From contig NZ_CP019699.1 in the NCBI RefSeq assembly GCF_002005165.1, positions 992,001 through 1,056,000 on the forward strand: DNA of 64,000 nt, in the 5' to 3' direction. The first letter of the stretch is position 1; each line of letters opens with the position of its first letter. The position numbers and the translations under genes are program-made. Positions 49,212-59,514 of the stretch are shown here, piece by piece. This DNA is from Novibacillus thermophilus (GTDB lineage Bacteria; Bacillota; Bacilli; Thermoactinomycetales; Novibacillaceae). The notes beneath the pieces are model-generated. The model saw only the letters and a list, made by a program, of their open reading frames with translations. It was not told the origin of the DNA and did no database searches.

Positions 49212-51335
49212 ATGCTGTCCAAAAAGGTGAAGTTCATCCCGCAAATGACTCATGCCGACTGCGGTCCGGCGTGCCTGACCATGTTACTGCACTACTTCGG
49301 GATTCCCGTCAGGCCGTCAGAAGTGCGCAAGAACAAACAAGTGAACAAACAATCTGGCTGGAGTTTTTTGGATCTGAAAAAGGTGAGCGAGTCATACGGC
49401 TTTCGGACAACTGTCTTGAGGATCACGGATCCGTCCCAACTGTCCGAGATTTCTCTGCCAGCCATTACGTACTGGGAACTCAACCATTTTGTGATCGTGG
49501 AAAAAATGGTCCGGCGTCGGGTGCAAATGATCGACCCCAAAAAAGGGCCAGCCACGCTTTCCCTGGAAGTATTCAAAAAAAAGTTCAGCGGTTTTGTGCT
49601 CATTTTGACCCCGACTGAACAGAAAAAGGCGGCATCAGCTGGCAGAAAAGGCGAGCCCGACAGCAGCACGTACTCGTTTGCCGGTTTTGTGAAAGAGTCT
49701 ATCTCCTATCGACGGCTGGTCTTGTTGGCTTTGGTCACTCTGTTGGCACAGCTTGTCATGTTCGGGTTTCCTTTCGCCGTGCAAAAACTCATTGAGATCA
49801 TTCAGCATTCTGGTAAGCTCTCCCTGGAAAGCTTCATGGTCATGACGGCCCTGTTGGGCTTTTTCGTTTTCATCCAAATTGGAACGGGACTGATTAGGGC
49901 AAGCTATCAGAAAAAGGTTGACCGTGTATGTACGAAGCGGTTGTTCGAGCATGTTTTTCGCTTGCCTTGGCGACAGGTTTAGGCCAGAAGCGTCGGAGAC
50001 TTGATCGTCAGGATCATGGGGCTGGAACGCATTCGCAACTACGTTTTGAACGACTTTGTCTATCTCGTTGTCTCCGGTGTCGTGCTCCTGCCTGTATTGG
50101 TCTTCATGACTTTCATCAATGCTGTCTATGCACTCATTCTAGTTTCGTTCATCATCTGTGCCCTGCTGTTCAATTTCGTATTCGGTCTACGGCTGCACAA
50201 GTTGGCGTTAGTGGAAAATTACGATCTGAGCGATCATCGGGGGCTGTTGAATGAGTTTCTGAAAGAGCATTATTTTATCAAAGCTTCAGGCATATTTCGC
50301 CCGGTTCGGGACAAATGGGCCCGGGCGTTTGATCGTTATCTAGATTCGGCCACTGCCAGAATCAGGCAGCAGTACACCGTAGATGCCGTTAACGGATCTC
50401 TGGCCATGATGTCGGTAATGCTATTTCTTGTCATAGGATTTATGGATTATAATAACAATCAGGAAACATTATCCAATGTGTTCTTTTTTATCGCCATGTC
50501 CAGCATCATTTTTACACCGGTGGCCAGGATTGCTTCAAGCATCATCAACTGGAACACGGTCCGTCCTATGCTGTTAAGGATTTTAGACATCTTGGAAGAA
50601 ACGCCGGACGACGATCATCTGGCGGAGGGGAAGCAGTTCAGCGGTGGAGACATCTCGTTTCAGGGTGTCAGTTTCCAGTATGACAAAACACCTGTTCTCC
50701 AAGATGTTCATCTGCACGTCAGGGAGAACGGGAGCGTGGCTATTAAGGGAGAAAGCGGGAGCGGCAAGACGACGCTGCTCAACCTGTTACTGAAGATCCA
50801 CCGTCCCACGGGTGGACAAATTCGGATCGGCCAGGAGAACATCGCTGACCTGAATACCGGTGGATTGAGGGAAAACATTGGTTTTATGTCTCAGGATGGC
50901 GTTTTGTTCAGCGGAACGCTCATGGAAAATCTTTCCCTTTTCGGTGTTGGTTACGATCCCGAAAAAATTCAGAACGCCCTCCGGGATCTGAACCTCAGCG
51001 ACTACCTAGAATTTCAGAACCTCAACGACATCACGTTGGTGGAGGGAGGCAGAAATTTTTCTGGCGGTCAAAGACAGCGGCTGGCCATGTTGAGGCTGTT
51101 TCTGAAGCGGTATCCCATCTTGCTGCTCGATGAACCGACCAACCACCTAGACAAAGAAACCGCCCGGGTGGTCATTGAGGCCATTTTTTCCGTCCCAGCC
51201 ACGAAGATCATCGTCACACACGACGAGCGCATTCTGGAGAAAGTGGACGCGGTTTACCAGCTCAAAGGGGGAAAACTTGAGCCTGTTTCGGGTCACATGA
51301 CGGTGCCGCACATGCAGGAAAGCCAACAGGTTTAA
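49212..51335 (+). pseudogene. lanT: LanT: C39 peptidase-ABC exporter with an in-frame stop
   Basis: This bifunctional protein would cleave the leader and export the lantibiotic. The N-terminal C39 peptidase has Gln11, Cys17 (HADCGPACL), His92 (LNHFVIVEK) and Asp108 (IDPKKG). Membrane helices and an ABC domain follow (GESGSGKTTLLNLL, FSGGQRQRL, LLLDEPTNHLD). Codon 257 is TAG (49980-49982) between LPWRQV and ARSVGDL, in the transmembrane domain; the frame is unchanged across it. Without the stop the product would be 707 residues, the normal LanT size. A restart at TTG 50001 would leave a split transmembrane domain. Confidence 0.85.
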
Positions 51336-51352
51336 CGGAGGGGGAATGGAAA

Positions 51353-52255
51353 ATGGGAGAAGGGACCGTTTTGCAGGCATCCCGTTTGACGAAGTCTTTC
51401 AGGGCTCAGCGAATCATCCAAGATTTGAGCTTGAAAATTCCCGAGGGGTCGCTGTACGGTTTCCTTGGACCGAACGGTGCCGGAAAAACGACAACGATGC
51501 GGATGTTGGTCGGCCTGATTCCGCCGGATGACGGAGAAGTGTTGTTCAAAGGAAAAAGCATCCGTAAGTGGAAATCGGCACTGTTCGAACATGTCGGTTG
51601 CCTGATCGATACGCCCAGCTATTATCCTAATCTGTCGGCTTATGAAAACCTGGCATACATCCAGAAAATGGTCGGTAAGCCGCTTAAAGAAATCGACAGG
51701 GTGCTGCACGTCACTGGTATCTTCAAAGCGAGGGACAAGAAAGTTAAACATTTCTCCCTCGGGATGAAACAGAGGCTCGGTCTAGCCATGGCCTTGCTGA
51801 ACGATCCGGAGGTACTCATTCTCGACGAACCGACGAACGGTTTGGATCCGGAAGGCATTCACGAAATCCGGTATTTGTTGATCGATCTGTGCAGGCAGGA
51901 GGGAAAGACCGTTTTTGTCTCGAGCCACAATCTAGCCGAAATGGAGATGATGGCCGATCACATCGCCCTGATCGACAAAGGGCGTCTGATTTACGAGGGA
52001 GCTTTGGGGACGTTGCTCATGACCGAACAGTACGTGCTTCGCGTTCGCCAGGGTGAGAAGGCCGAACAGTTGCTGGAGGCCGAGGGGCTGGAATTCTGTA
52101 AGGAAGCGCCGGGCGCATTTCTGGTGGAAATCGAACAGGAGGAGGTTCCCCGCCTCCTCAGGCTCATGATCAGCCAGCGTATTGACGTGTTGGAGATGGC
52201 GCGTAAGAAACAGACACTGGAAGAACTGTTTCTGTCCCTCGTCAGGGACGAGTAG
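51353..52255 (+). CDS. lanF: Lantibiotic immunity ABC ATPase LanF
   Basis: The 300-residue ATPase has Walker A GPNGAGKTT, the signature variant HFSLGMKQRLGLA and Walker B LILDEPTNGLDPEG. The LGMKQRL form is typical of bacitracin- and lantibiotic-immunity ATPases. With LanE and LanG it would expel the peptide from the membrane of the producer. It begins 17 bases after lanT and looks intact. Confidence 0.88.
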   Translation: MGEGTVLQASRLTKSFRAQRIIQDLSLKIPEGSLYGFLGPNGAGKTTTMRMLVGLIPPDDGEVLFKGKSIRKWKSALFEHVGCLIDTPSYYPNLSAYENLAYIQKMVGKPLKEIDRVLHVTGIFKARDKKVKHFSLGMKQRLGLAMALLNDPEVLILDEPTNGLDPEGIHEIRYLLIDLCRQEGKTVFVSSHNLAEMEMMADHIALIDKGRLIYEGALGTLLMTEQYVLRVRQGEKAEQLLEAEGLEFCKEAPGAFLVEIEQEEVPRLLRLMISQRIDVLEMARKKQTLEELFLSLVRDE

Positions 52256-52274
52256 AGAGGGTGCACGCGCGAAT

Positions 52275-53012
52275 ATGCGGATCAGACAGCTGTTTCGGGA
52301 CGTACGCCATGAGACGGAGAAAACGGGCGCCAGGAAACTCTTTGTGGTGACAGTCCTCTTTTCCGTTCTGTCCAGTTTCTTGACGATGGGGTATTTCCGT
52401 GCCCACAAGGGAACGTTGATGCAGGAAGGCATGTACGACAGTTTTCAGTTCCTCGGTTTTTCTATTCTTTTCCAATCACTTGCCCTCGTGTTTTTTTCTG
52501 CCCTTTTCTGGTACTGGCTGCTTTCCCAGGAGAACAGATGGGGCACCTGGGGCATGCTGTTGACCAAACCGGTGCCCAAATTCAGGTGGCTGATGGTCAA
52601 ACATGCGGTGTTTTTGTGTTTTTTCGCTGTTTTTGTGTTGTTGAATGCGGCTGTCTCTTTCGTTTTTCTCTTTGCCCAACAGATGGAGATTAACACCTTT
52701 TTTGCCCAGGTATACCTGGTTATGCTGTTGATCGGTCCGGCTATTTCATACAGTCAGGCGCTGTTTCACCTCGCCGTAAAAAACGGGATTCTGGCCTCGA
52801 CGTTGTCCGTCACATGGATTTTTCTGTACATCGTCCAGAACAACCTGCCAACGGTATTGGTCAAATGGCTGCCGGTTTTTTATGTCGGGTTTGTGTGGGA
52901 TGGAACTGCCATCCTTCCCGGCCGGTTTGTCACGTACCTGTTGTTGACAGTTTTGTTTATGACGGGCGTTTTCTGGGTGTCAGTCAGGAAGAACGATTAC
53001 GCCTATGAGTGA
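52275..53012 (+). CDS. lanE: Lantibiotic immunity permease LanE
   Basis: The 245-residue protein has six membrane segments with a short cytosolic start (MRIRQLFRDVRHETEKTGARK), as in LanE/MutE-type immunity permeases of the ABC-2 superfamily. It lies between the ATPase and another permease of similar size, matching lanF-lanE-lanG order, and overlaps lanG by eight bases. No lesion is visible. Confidence 0.8.
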   Translation: MRIRQLFRDVRHETEKTGARKLFVVTVLFSVLSSFLTMGYFRAHKGTLMQEGMYDSFQFLGFSILFQSLALVFFSALFWYWLLSQENRWGTWGMLLTKPVPKFRWLMVKHAVFLCFFAVFVLLNAAVSFVFLFAQQMEINTFFAQVYLVMLLIGPAISYSQALFHLAVKNGILASTLSVTWIFLYIVQNNLPTVLVKWLPVFYVGFVWDGTAILPGRFVTYLLLTVLFMTGVFWVSVRKNDYAYE

Positions 53013-53744
53013 GAACGGAGGTTGGCTCATGTATTTTTCTGGTGAATGGCGCAAACTGTCCGGGACAGGTTTGTATACCGTCCTGTTGTTGTTTGTGGTG
53101 ATTCCCGTTGTGTTTCAGGGAACCCTCGGGCTGTTGGCCGGTATTGAACCGAACAACATGCACATCACCACGTTGGATCTGTTTTCCAGAGTGTTTGTCG
53201 TCCTGTCCGCAGGTGCACTCGTTTCCATGTCCTTTTTTTCGGAGTATCGCAAAAATGCCCTGGTGAATACGTACCTTCACGGCATCCCCGTATTCCGGCT
53301 GTTGTTGCACAAATGGCTGTACGTCGCAACAGGCGTTTGCCTCTTGGTCCTGACGGGCCTCATTGGAGCCGGTCTGTTCGTCCACTTGGCTGGAGGACAC
53401 CTATTGGACGTCTTTCGTTCCGTGTACCTGTCCGTTTTGTTTCTGTTTGTCGGCGCGCTGTGTGTGGCTAACATGCATTATCTGCTCTGTCTGTTGTTAA
53501 AGGAGCATACGCTCCTTTCCCTCATGGTCGCCTTTGCCGGCGCCATCGGCAATTTCTGGATCCCTTCGACCCGGTATTGGATTGCGTTTCCTTGGTCCTA
53601 TCCATTGCGGGCGCTCTATTTTTCTTCCCTGAGCGTAGGACAACTGGTCTTCGTGGCGGGGTTGCCCTGGTCAGCTCACTGTTGGTGGCTGGACTGATTT
53701 TTTCTGCATCCAGGGAACCCCATCGGTTTGCCGGGCTGAGCTAA
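53005..53744 (+). CDS. lanG: Lantibiotic immunity permease LanG (apparent frameshift)
   Basis: This second six-helix permease has the N-terminal MYFSGEWRKLSGTGLYTVLL. The frame ends early at 53697 after a GGGG run near 53656-53660. Adding one G restores VAGVALVSSLLVAGLIFSAS, a complete sixth helix, and ends at TAA 53742-53744 for a 246-residue protein, the same size as LanE. The real start may be ATG 53029. Confidence 0.78.
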
Positions 53745-54211
53745 CACACGGATACACTTTATTTCCAATGAACAAAAAAGAAGGTTCAGCAGTCAAACGC
53801 ATATGAAAAACTTGCCTCAGTCATGAGGTGGTCAGAGGCAGGCTCATCTCGGAGACAGAGACGTGGCTCGAAAAGCCAAGGGCAAGGTGCCTCCAGTTTG
53901 TTCGTTGAAGCAGATGGCCTAGCGGACAAAAGGGAAGAGCGTCTGATGGGGTGGAAGTATCTGACTGAAAGAGAAAAAACACTACCTGCATAAACGGGTG
54001 TCTTCGGGAGGGTTTCGGTAGGTTTCTCACTCAGCATTGTGAGGGCTAATCGAGTCCATGCGGGAAGCAGGGTTGAAACAGCAAGCATGCCACCGGTGGG
54101 CAGTGTGGAAGACCAAAAGTGCTCACGGCCAGGCGGATCGTGAACGGGAGGATACAGTTGGAGCAAAAAAGAGGTGTCTGAGCGATGCGAGACCGCTGGA
54201 GGTCGGATGGA
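53745..54211. other. 467-base gap after the lan island
   Basis: No recognised gene. A 126-residue reverse frame (53786-54166) and a 56-codon forward frame at 53824-53991 lack ribosome-binding sites and family resemblance, and neither looks like a lantibiotic precursor because Cys is absent from the forward frame. The segment probably holds the island's right boundary. Confidence 0.4.
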
Positions 54212-54241
54212 TTGACAACGCTGATTCCAAAGGAGTATAAT
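54212..54241 (+). promoter_or_regulatory. Sigma-A promoter of alaS
   Basis: Perfect TTGACA (54212-54217) and perfect TATAAT (54236-54241) with an 18-base spacer, directly upstream of the T-box leader. Confidence 0.9.
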
Positions 54242-54247
54242 ACTACC

Positions 54248-54510
54248 AAATTTTATAGATGAAACGTAACGTTGAGGAAGCCAGAGTACTCTGCAGTCGC
54301 CTGACAGAGAGGGCTTACCGCGGTTGAGAGTAGGCCGCCAGGTTTAGCAGTGTACGGCCCGCTTCCGAGTTACACGCAATGTGCCGGTTATAGATGAGCC
54401 GTTATCTCCTGTAAAGCGACCGTTTCAACGAGACGGTAACAAGGGTGGTACCGCGGGAAAATAATCCTTCTCGTCCCTTAACCAGACAGGGAGAGAGGGA
54501 TTTTATTTTG
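54248..54510 (+). ncRNA. T-box riboswitch leader of alaS
   Basis: The T-box motif AGGGTGGTACCGCGG is at 54442-54456. A terminator stem (AATCCTTCTC against GAGAGGGATT, then TTTTATTTT) ends the leader. Stem I is closed by GGAAGC against GCTTCC, with AGTA on the 5' side. The opposing bulge contains GCC (54357-54359), a possible alanine specifier; the exact alignment is uncertain. Uncharged tRNA-Ala would allow read-through into alaS. Confidence 0.9.
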
Positions 54511-54543
54511 AGTGAAGGTGTACAGGCAAAGGAGGATGTGACC

Positions 54544-57175
54544 ATGAAATCGCACGAAATTCGGCAAAAGTTCTTGGATTTCTTTAGCGAAAAAGAGCAC
54601 CGCGTCGAGCCGAGTGCTTCCCTCGTGCCGCACGATGATCCGACGCTGCTGTGGATAAACAGCGGTGTGGCGACGCTCAAAAAGTATTTTGACGGCAGAG
54701 TCGTTCCGGACAACCCCCGTATTTGCAATGCGCAAAAGTCGATTCGCACCAATGACATCGAAAATGTCGGCAAGACGCCCCGACACCACACGTTCTTTGA
54801 AATGCTCGGCAATTTTTCCATCGGAGATTATTTCAAAGAAGAAGCGATAAAATGGGCGTGGGAATTTTTGACAGACCCGAAATGGATCGGATTTGATCCG
54901 GAAAAGTTGTCCGTCACGGTACATCCCGACGACGAGGAAGCTTTCCAGATATGGCGGGAAAAGATCGGCCTGCCGGAGGAACGCATTGTGAAATTGGAAG
55001 ACAACTTTTGGGACATCGGGGAAGGCCCGTGCGGACCGAATACAGAGATTTTTTACGACCGAGGGGAACACCTGTGTGATTCATCTGATCCCGAGTGCTA
55101 CCCCGGAGGAGAGAACGACCGCTACTTGGAAGTGTGGAATCTCGTCTTTTCCCAGTACAACCACAATCCGGACGGTTCGTACACGCCCCTCCCGAAAAAA
55201 AATATCGACACTGGCATGGGGCTGGAGCGGATCGCCTCTGTTGTACAAGACGTTCCGACGAACTACGATACGGATTTGTTTAAACCGCTGATTGAGAAGG
55301 CCTCTGACATTGCAGGTGTCCGCTACGGTGAAAGGGAAGAAAACGACGTCGCTTTGCGGGTCATAGCCGACCATGTGCGCGCCGTCAGTTTTGCCATCGG
55401 GGACGGTGTTTTGCCGTCTAACGAAGGTCGGGGCTACGTCATCCGCCGCTTGCTCCGGCGCGCCGTCCGCTACGGCAAGACCCTCGGTATCGACCAGCCG
55501 TTCATGTATCGGTTGTCGCCGATTGTGGCAGAAACGATGGGGATGTTCTATGCGGAAGTCGCGGACAAACGAGACTTTATTGCCCGTGTGATTCAAGGGG
55601 AAGAGGAGCGCTTCCACGAAACGTTGAGTGAAGGCTTGGCCATCTTGGAGCAAATCGCAAAAAAAGCGCGCAACGAAAAGCGAACGGAAATCACAGGTCG
55701 GGAAGCTTTCACGTTGTACGACACATACGGTTTTCCGCTGGATTTGACAGAAGACGTCGCCCAGGAAAAAGGGTTGTCCGTGGACAGACAAGGGTTTGAA
55801 CAGGCGATGGCTGAGCAGCGCGAACGGGCCCGTGCGGCTCGCCAGGACGTCTCCAGTATGCAAGTACAAGGAGGAGTACTGGGTGAAATCAAGGTTAAAA
55901 GTGAGTTTATTGGGTACAATGAGTTGGTGTCGAGTGCCAAAGTGGAAGCCATCATCGTGGACGATCAGTCCGTTGACCACGTGTCTGAAGGTCAAAATTG
56001 CCGCCTGATTCTGGACCGGACCCCGTTTTACGCCGAAAGCGGCGGGCAGGTGGCCGACCGAGGCATCATTTCGTCCGGTTCCACTCAACTGAGTGTGAAA
56101 GACGTACAAAAAGGGCCGAACGGTCAACACGTACACGAGGTGTATGTGCAGAGCGGAGCGATTCACGTCGGAGATGAGGTTGAAGCTGCCGTCGATCGCG
56201 AGTTCCGCATGGATGTAGTCAAAAACCACACGGCAACCCACCTGCTACACAAAGCGTTAAAAGAGACCCTCGGGGATCACGTCAACCAGGCGGGCTCCCT
56301 GGTAGCCCCGGACCGTTTGCGCTTTGACTTCTCCCACATCGGCAAGGTGGATGAGACCGAGTTGCGGGAAATTGAAAACCGCGTGAATGAAAAGATCTGG
56401 GCCAACTTGCCCGTGGAAACGATGAACAAGCCCCTGGAAGAGGCCAGAAATATGGGGCCATGGCACTTTTCGGTGAAAAGTACGGGGAGATCGTGCGCGT
56501 CGTCTCTATAGGGGATTACAGTTTGGAACTGTGTGGCGGGACGCACGTGAAGAACACATCCGAAATCGGTTTGTGTAAAATTGTCTCCGAGAGCGGCATC
56601 GGGTCCGGTGTACGGCGCATCGAGGCCGTTACGGGGCAACACGCGTTCCGCTATTTAAGCGAACGGCTGCAACTGCTTGAACAGACGGCAGAACTCTTAA
56701 AGGCGAAAGAGGCGGAGTTGCCGCAGCGCGTCGAAGCGCTGAGGCAGTCACTGAAAGAGGCTGAGCGGGAAAACGAGTCGCTCAGCGCAAAATTAGCGCA
56801 AATGGAAGTCGGGAAACTGCTAGAGAAAGTGACAGACGTCTCGGGAGTCCCTGTTTTGGCCGCTTCGGTCAATGTTTCCGACATGACGCGTTTACGTCAA
56901 GTGATGGACGATGTCAAAGTGAAGGTGAAGAGAGGGATTATTGTGCTCGGTGCAGTTGTCAAAGGGAAGGTTCAACTCGTCGCACGTGTGTCCCCCGATC
57001 TGGTAGAGGAAGGCTACCACGCCGGAAAACTGGTAAAAGAAGTGGCCGCACTGTGCGGGGCGGAGGCGGAGGCCGGCCTGACATGGCGCAGGCCGGCGGG
57101 AAAAATCCGGGTCAGCTCCAGCACGCTCTGGCGGAAGTGCCGAACTTTGTGGACCAGATGGGTAAAAAAGCGTGA
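54544..57175 (+). CDS. alaS: Alanyl-tRNA synthetase (two apparent frameshifts)
   Basis: Class II synthetase with editing. The catalytic core shows [24 protein letters not shown] and [12 protein letters not shown]. The editing domain has [11 protein letters not shown] and CGGTHV zinc-site motifs. Adding one G to the GGGG run near 56454-56457 gives [16 protein letters not shown]; adding one G to the GGGG near 57057-57060 gives the C-terminal [16 protein letters not shown] and ends at 57175. The restored length is 877 residues, typical for bacilli. Two single-base losses in one essential gene point to sequencing error. Confidence 0.94.
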
Positions 57176-57255
57176 CAGCTTGCAGGAAAAACGCGTGTCA
57201 AGAGAGAATGATTAAACGAAGACCTTCTCATCTTTTCAGGCAAGGGGTGTTGAGC

Positions 57256-57516
57256 TTGAGTTCGATGGACAAAACGATGCGCTACAATTTCAAAGAAGAG
57301 GAACAACCTGTCGACGTGCTCGACGTGTTGATGAATGTTTTTAAAGCCCTTGAAGAAAAAGGGTACAACCCGATTAATCAGATCGTCGGTTACTTGTTGT
57401 CGGGAGATCCGGCTTACATTCCGCGCCACAACAACGCCCGAAACATGATCCGCAAACTGGAACGGGACGAGATTATTGAAGAGCTGGTAAAATCCTATTT
57501 AAAGGATCGCAAATAA
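57256..57516 (+). CDS. ireB: IreB family regulatory phosphoprotein (YrzL/UPF0297)
   Basis: The 86-residue protein starts [12 protein letters not shown] and contains [33 protein letters not shown], the UPF0297 signature. In Enterococcus, IreB is a substrate of the Ser/Thr kinase IreK and affects cephalosporin resistance. alaS-ireB-ruvX-DUF1292 order is conserved across Bacillota. The start may be TTG 57256 or ATG 57265. Confidence 0.93.
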   Translation: MSSMDKTMRYNFKEEEQPVDVLDVLMNVFKALEEKGYNPINQIVGYLLSGDPAYIPRHNNARNMIRKLERDEIIEELVKSYLKDRK

Positions 57517-57554
57517 GGGGATGTCGTTCAGGTCATACTATCGGGAGTAACGGT

Positions 57555-57980
57555 ATGCGCATCATGGGACTAGACGTGGGAGAAAAGACGATCGGAGTGG
57601 CGGTAAGCGACGACTTGGGCTGGACGGCCCAGGGAGTGGACGTCATTCGACGTTCTACGCCTGACCGCGATTTTGGCCGTTTACAGACGATCGCTTGTGA
57701 CTTCGACGTGGAACGAGTCGTAGTTGGCTTGCCGAAAAACATGGACGGGACGTTCGGTCCGCGGGCCAGAAAATGCCAGGATTTTGCCCAAGAAGTGGAG
57801 CGGCGGCTCGGGTTGCCTGTCACGTTGTGGGATGAGCGGTTAACGACGACGGCGGCAGAGCGAACGCTGCTTACGGCCGACGTCAGCCGCCGACGGCGGA
57901 AGCAAGTCGTTGACAAACTGGCGGCTACACTGATATTGCAAGCTTTTCTAGATGCACAAAGGAGGAATTCCCATGCCTGA
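57555..57980 (+). CDS. ruvX: Putative pre-16S rRNA nuclease RuvX (YqgF)
   Basis: The 141-residue RNase H-like protein has MGLDVGEKTIGVAVSD with the first acidic residue, VVVGLPKNMDGTFGPRA, and WDERLTTTAAER with a further acid. YqgF is implicated in 5' processing of 16S rRNA. It overlaps the start of the next gene by eight bases. Confidence 0.93.
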   Translation: MRIMGLDVGEKTIGVAVSDDLGWTAQGVDVIRRSTPDRDFGRLQTIACDFDVERVVVGLPKNMDGTFGPRARKCQDFAQEVERRLGLPVTLWDERLTTTAAERTLLTADVSRRRRKQVVDKLAATLILQAFLDAQRRNSHA

Positions 57981-58278
57981 AAACGGAGCGAGTGAGGAAC
58001 GGGACATCATTTACATCCCGGATGAAGACGGCAACGAAGAGGCGTTCGAAGTGCTCTTCACCTTTGAATTGGACGAAAACGACCAAAAATACATCTTGGT
58101 CACGCCGGAAGAAGACAGCGGGGACGGGGAAGAGACAGAGGTTTTTGCCTTTCGATACGAAGAAGACGGTGACGACATGACTCTTTACTTGATAGAAGAC
58201 GATAAAGAGTGGGACATGGTGGAGGAGACGTTTAACGCCTTGTTGGACGAGTTTGAGTCGGACGGTGAAGAGGTTTGA
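57973..58278 (+). CDS. yrzB: DUF1292 family protein (YrzB-like)
   Basis: The 101-residue, very acidic protein has EEAFEVLFTFELDENDQKYILV and a VFAFRYEEDGDDMTLYLI core, the DUF1292 pattern. ATG 57973 is preceded by AAAGGAGG. It follows ruvX as in B. subtilis. The function is unknown. Confidence 0.9.
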   Translation: MPENGASEERDIIYIPDEDGNEEAFEVLFTFELDENDQKYILVTPEEDSGDGEETEVFAFRYEEDGDDMTLYLIEDDKEWDMVEETFNALLDEFESDGEEV

Positions 58279-58559
58279 ATGAGACGTACCGGGAAACGTC
58301 CGGCTTGACGGAAGCTTTCGGACCCGACCTCATTCTGGAAGACGAACGCGGACATGAGGAACATTACCGCGTTGTGACGGAAATGGAGATCGACCAACAG
58401 CATTACGCTGTGCTTAGACTACACGGAGACCCAGATGAAGAAGCGTTTTTGTTCCGCGTCGTGCCGGACGGAGACGGGTTCATTGTAGAAGATGTGGAGG
58501 ACGATGACGAATGGGAGCGTGCGGCGGAAGTGTACCGGCAAATCGTATGCCGTCACTGA
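58275..58559 (+). CDS. Second DUF1292 family protein
   Basis: This 94-residue acidic protein shares the pattern of its neighbour: DLILEDERGHEEHYRVVTEMEID, then YAVLRLHGDPDEEAFLFRVVPDGDGFIVEDV. It begins at a TTG overlapping the previous stop. The two genes look like an old tandem duplication. Function is unknown. Confidence 0.82.
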   Translation: MNETYRETSGLTEAFGPDLILEDERGHEEHYRVVTEMEIDQQHYAVLRLHGDPDEEAFLFRVVPDGDGFIVEDVEDDDEWERAAEVYRQIVCRH

Positions 58560-58568
58560 CCGCCTTTT

Positions 58569-59363
58569 TTAGTCGGTCAGCTTCACCCACGGTCTTCCCC
58601 TTTGCCAGGTTAAGTGGATGGTCACCCCGAACAGCTTGCTTAGCAGATGGTCGGTCAACACACTCTCTATTTTACCGCTGGCAAGAACTTGCCCATCTTG
58701 TAGCAGAAAGGCGTGGGTAAACAGCGGAATAATCTCCTCTACGTGGTGGGTGACGTACAGCACAGTCGGGCCGTCAGGAGCCTCGGCCAGTTGTTGGACA
58801 GCATGCAGAAGGCGTTCCCGTGCCAACAAATCCAAACCGGTGCACGGCTCGTCCAAGATGAGCAGCTCCGGCTTTGCCATCCACGCCCTGGCTAGCAATA
58901 CGCGCTGCTTTTCCCCTTGGGACAGGACATGGAACGGTTGATGGGCCAGCTCTTCACAACGGAAAAACTCGAACAAGGCATACGCTTCCTCCCTGTCTTT
59001 GTCTGACACGTGTTCGTAGATGCCGATGGAAGCGTATTTCCCGCTTAAAACGACGTTTAATGCCGGTTCGTTCTGGCGGAAGCGGTAATATTGGTCGAAG
59101 AGAGCGGAGCTCACCCACCCGATCGATTTGCGCAGCTCGCGCACGTCGCAGTGACCAAACTTTTTCCCCAGGACGCTGACGTTTCCAGAGGTGGGCCACG
59201 CGTAACCGTTAATGATGTTGAGGAGAGCCGTCTTGCCGGCGCCGTTCGATCCGATCAACGCCCAATGCTCTCCGCGTCGAACCGTCCAGTCGATGTTTTG
59301 CAAAATCCAGCGGTCGTCCCGCCGCCAACTGACTGTCTGCATGTCAATGACGTTCAATGTCAA
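58569..59363 (-). CDS. ABC transporter ATPase (YlmA/ModF-like, no permease)
   Basis: From TTG 59363 (GAGAGGAG upstream) the protein is 264 residues: Walker A GSNGAGKTALLN, signature LSQGEKQRVLLARA, Walker B LLILDEPCTGLD and the H-loop YVTHHVEEI. No permease is adjacent and the sequence resembles stand-alone YlmA-type ATPases. Its role is unknown. Confidence 0.8.
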   Translation of the reverse strand: MTLNVIDMQTVSWRRDDRWILQNIDWTVRRGEHWALIGSNGAGKTALLNIINGYAWPTSGNVSVLGKKFGHCDVRELRKSIGWVSSALFDQYYRFRQNEPALNVVLSGKYASIGIYEHVSDKDREEAYALFEFFRCEELAHQPFHVLSQGEKQRVLLARAWMAKPELLILDEPCTGLDLLARERLLHAVQQLAEAPDGPTVLYVTHHVEEIIPLFTHAFLLQDGQVLASGKIESVLTDHLLSKLFGVTIHLTWQRGRPWVKLTD

Positions 59364-59514
59364 ACTCCTCTCACGGTGTTTCACGCTATATGCCCCTATG
59401 ATACCACATCGCACTTGGAGTGGAACCGCTTGATTTTAAAAGAGAACGCGTATGGAATGCCGCCCCCTTGACCATGCTGGAGATGACAGCAGGGTGAAGG
59501 GGTTATGCATTTAA

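Noticed and set aside
49212-51335. Interpretation of lanT as two intentional genes (peptidase and exporter)
   Set aside because: The break is within the first transmembrane helices of one domain, the frame is continuous across the TAG, and the total matches a normal LanT.
53786-54166. 126-residue reverse frame after the lan island, considered as a transposase relic or hidden gene
   Set aside because: No ribosome-binding site, no recognisable motif, and no inverted repeats of an insertion sequence at its ends.
55081-56241. 386-residue reverse frame within alaS
   Set aside because: It is entirely antisense to the alaS coding region and reflects the high-GC codon pattern of that gene.
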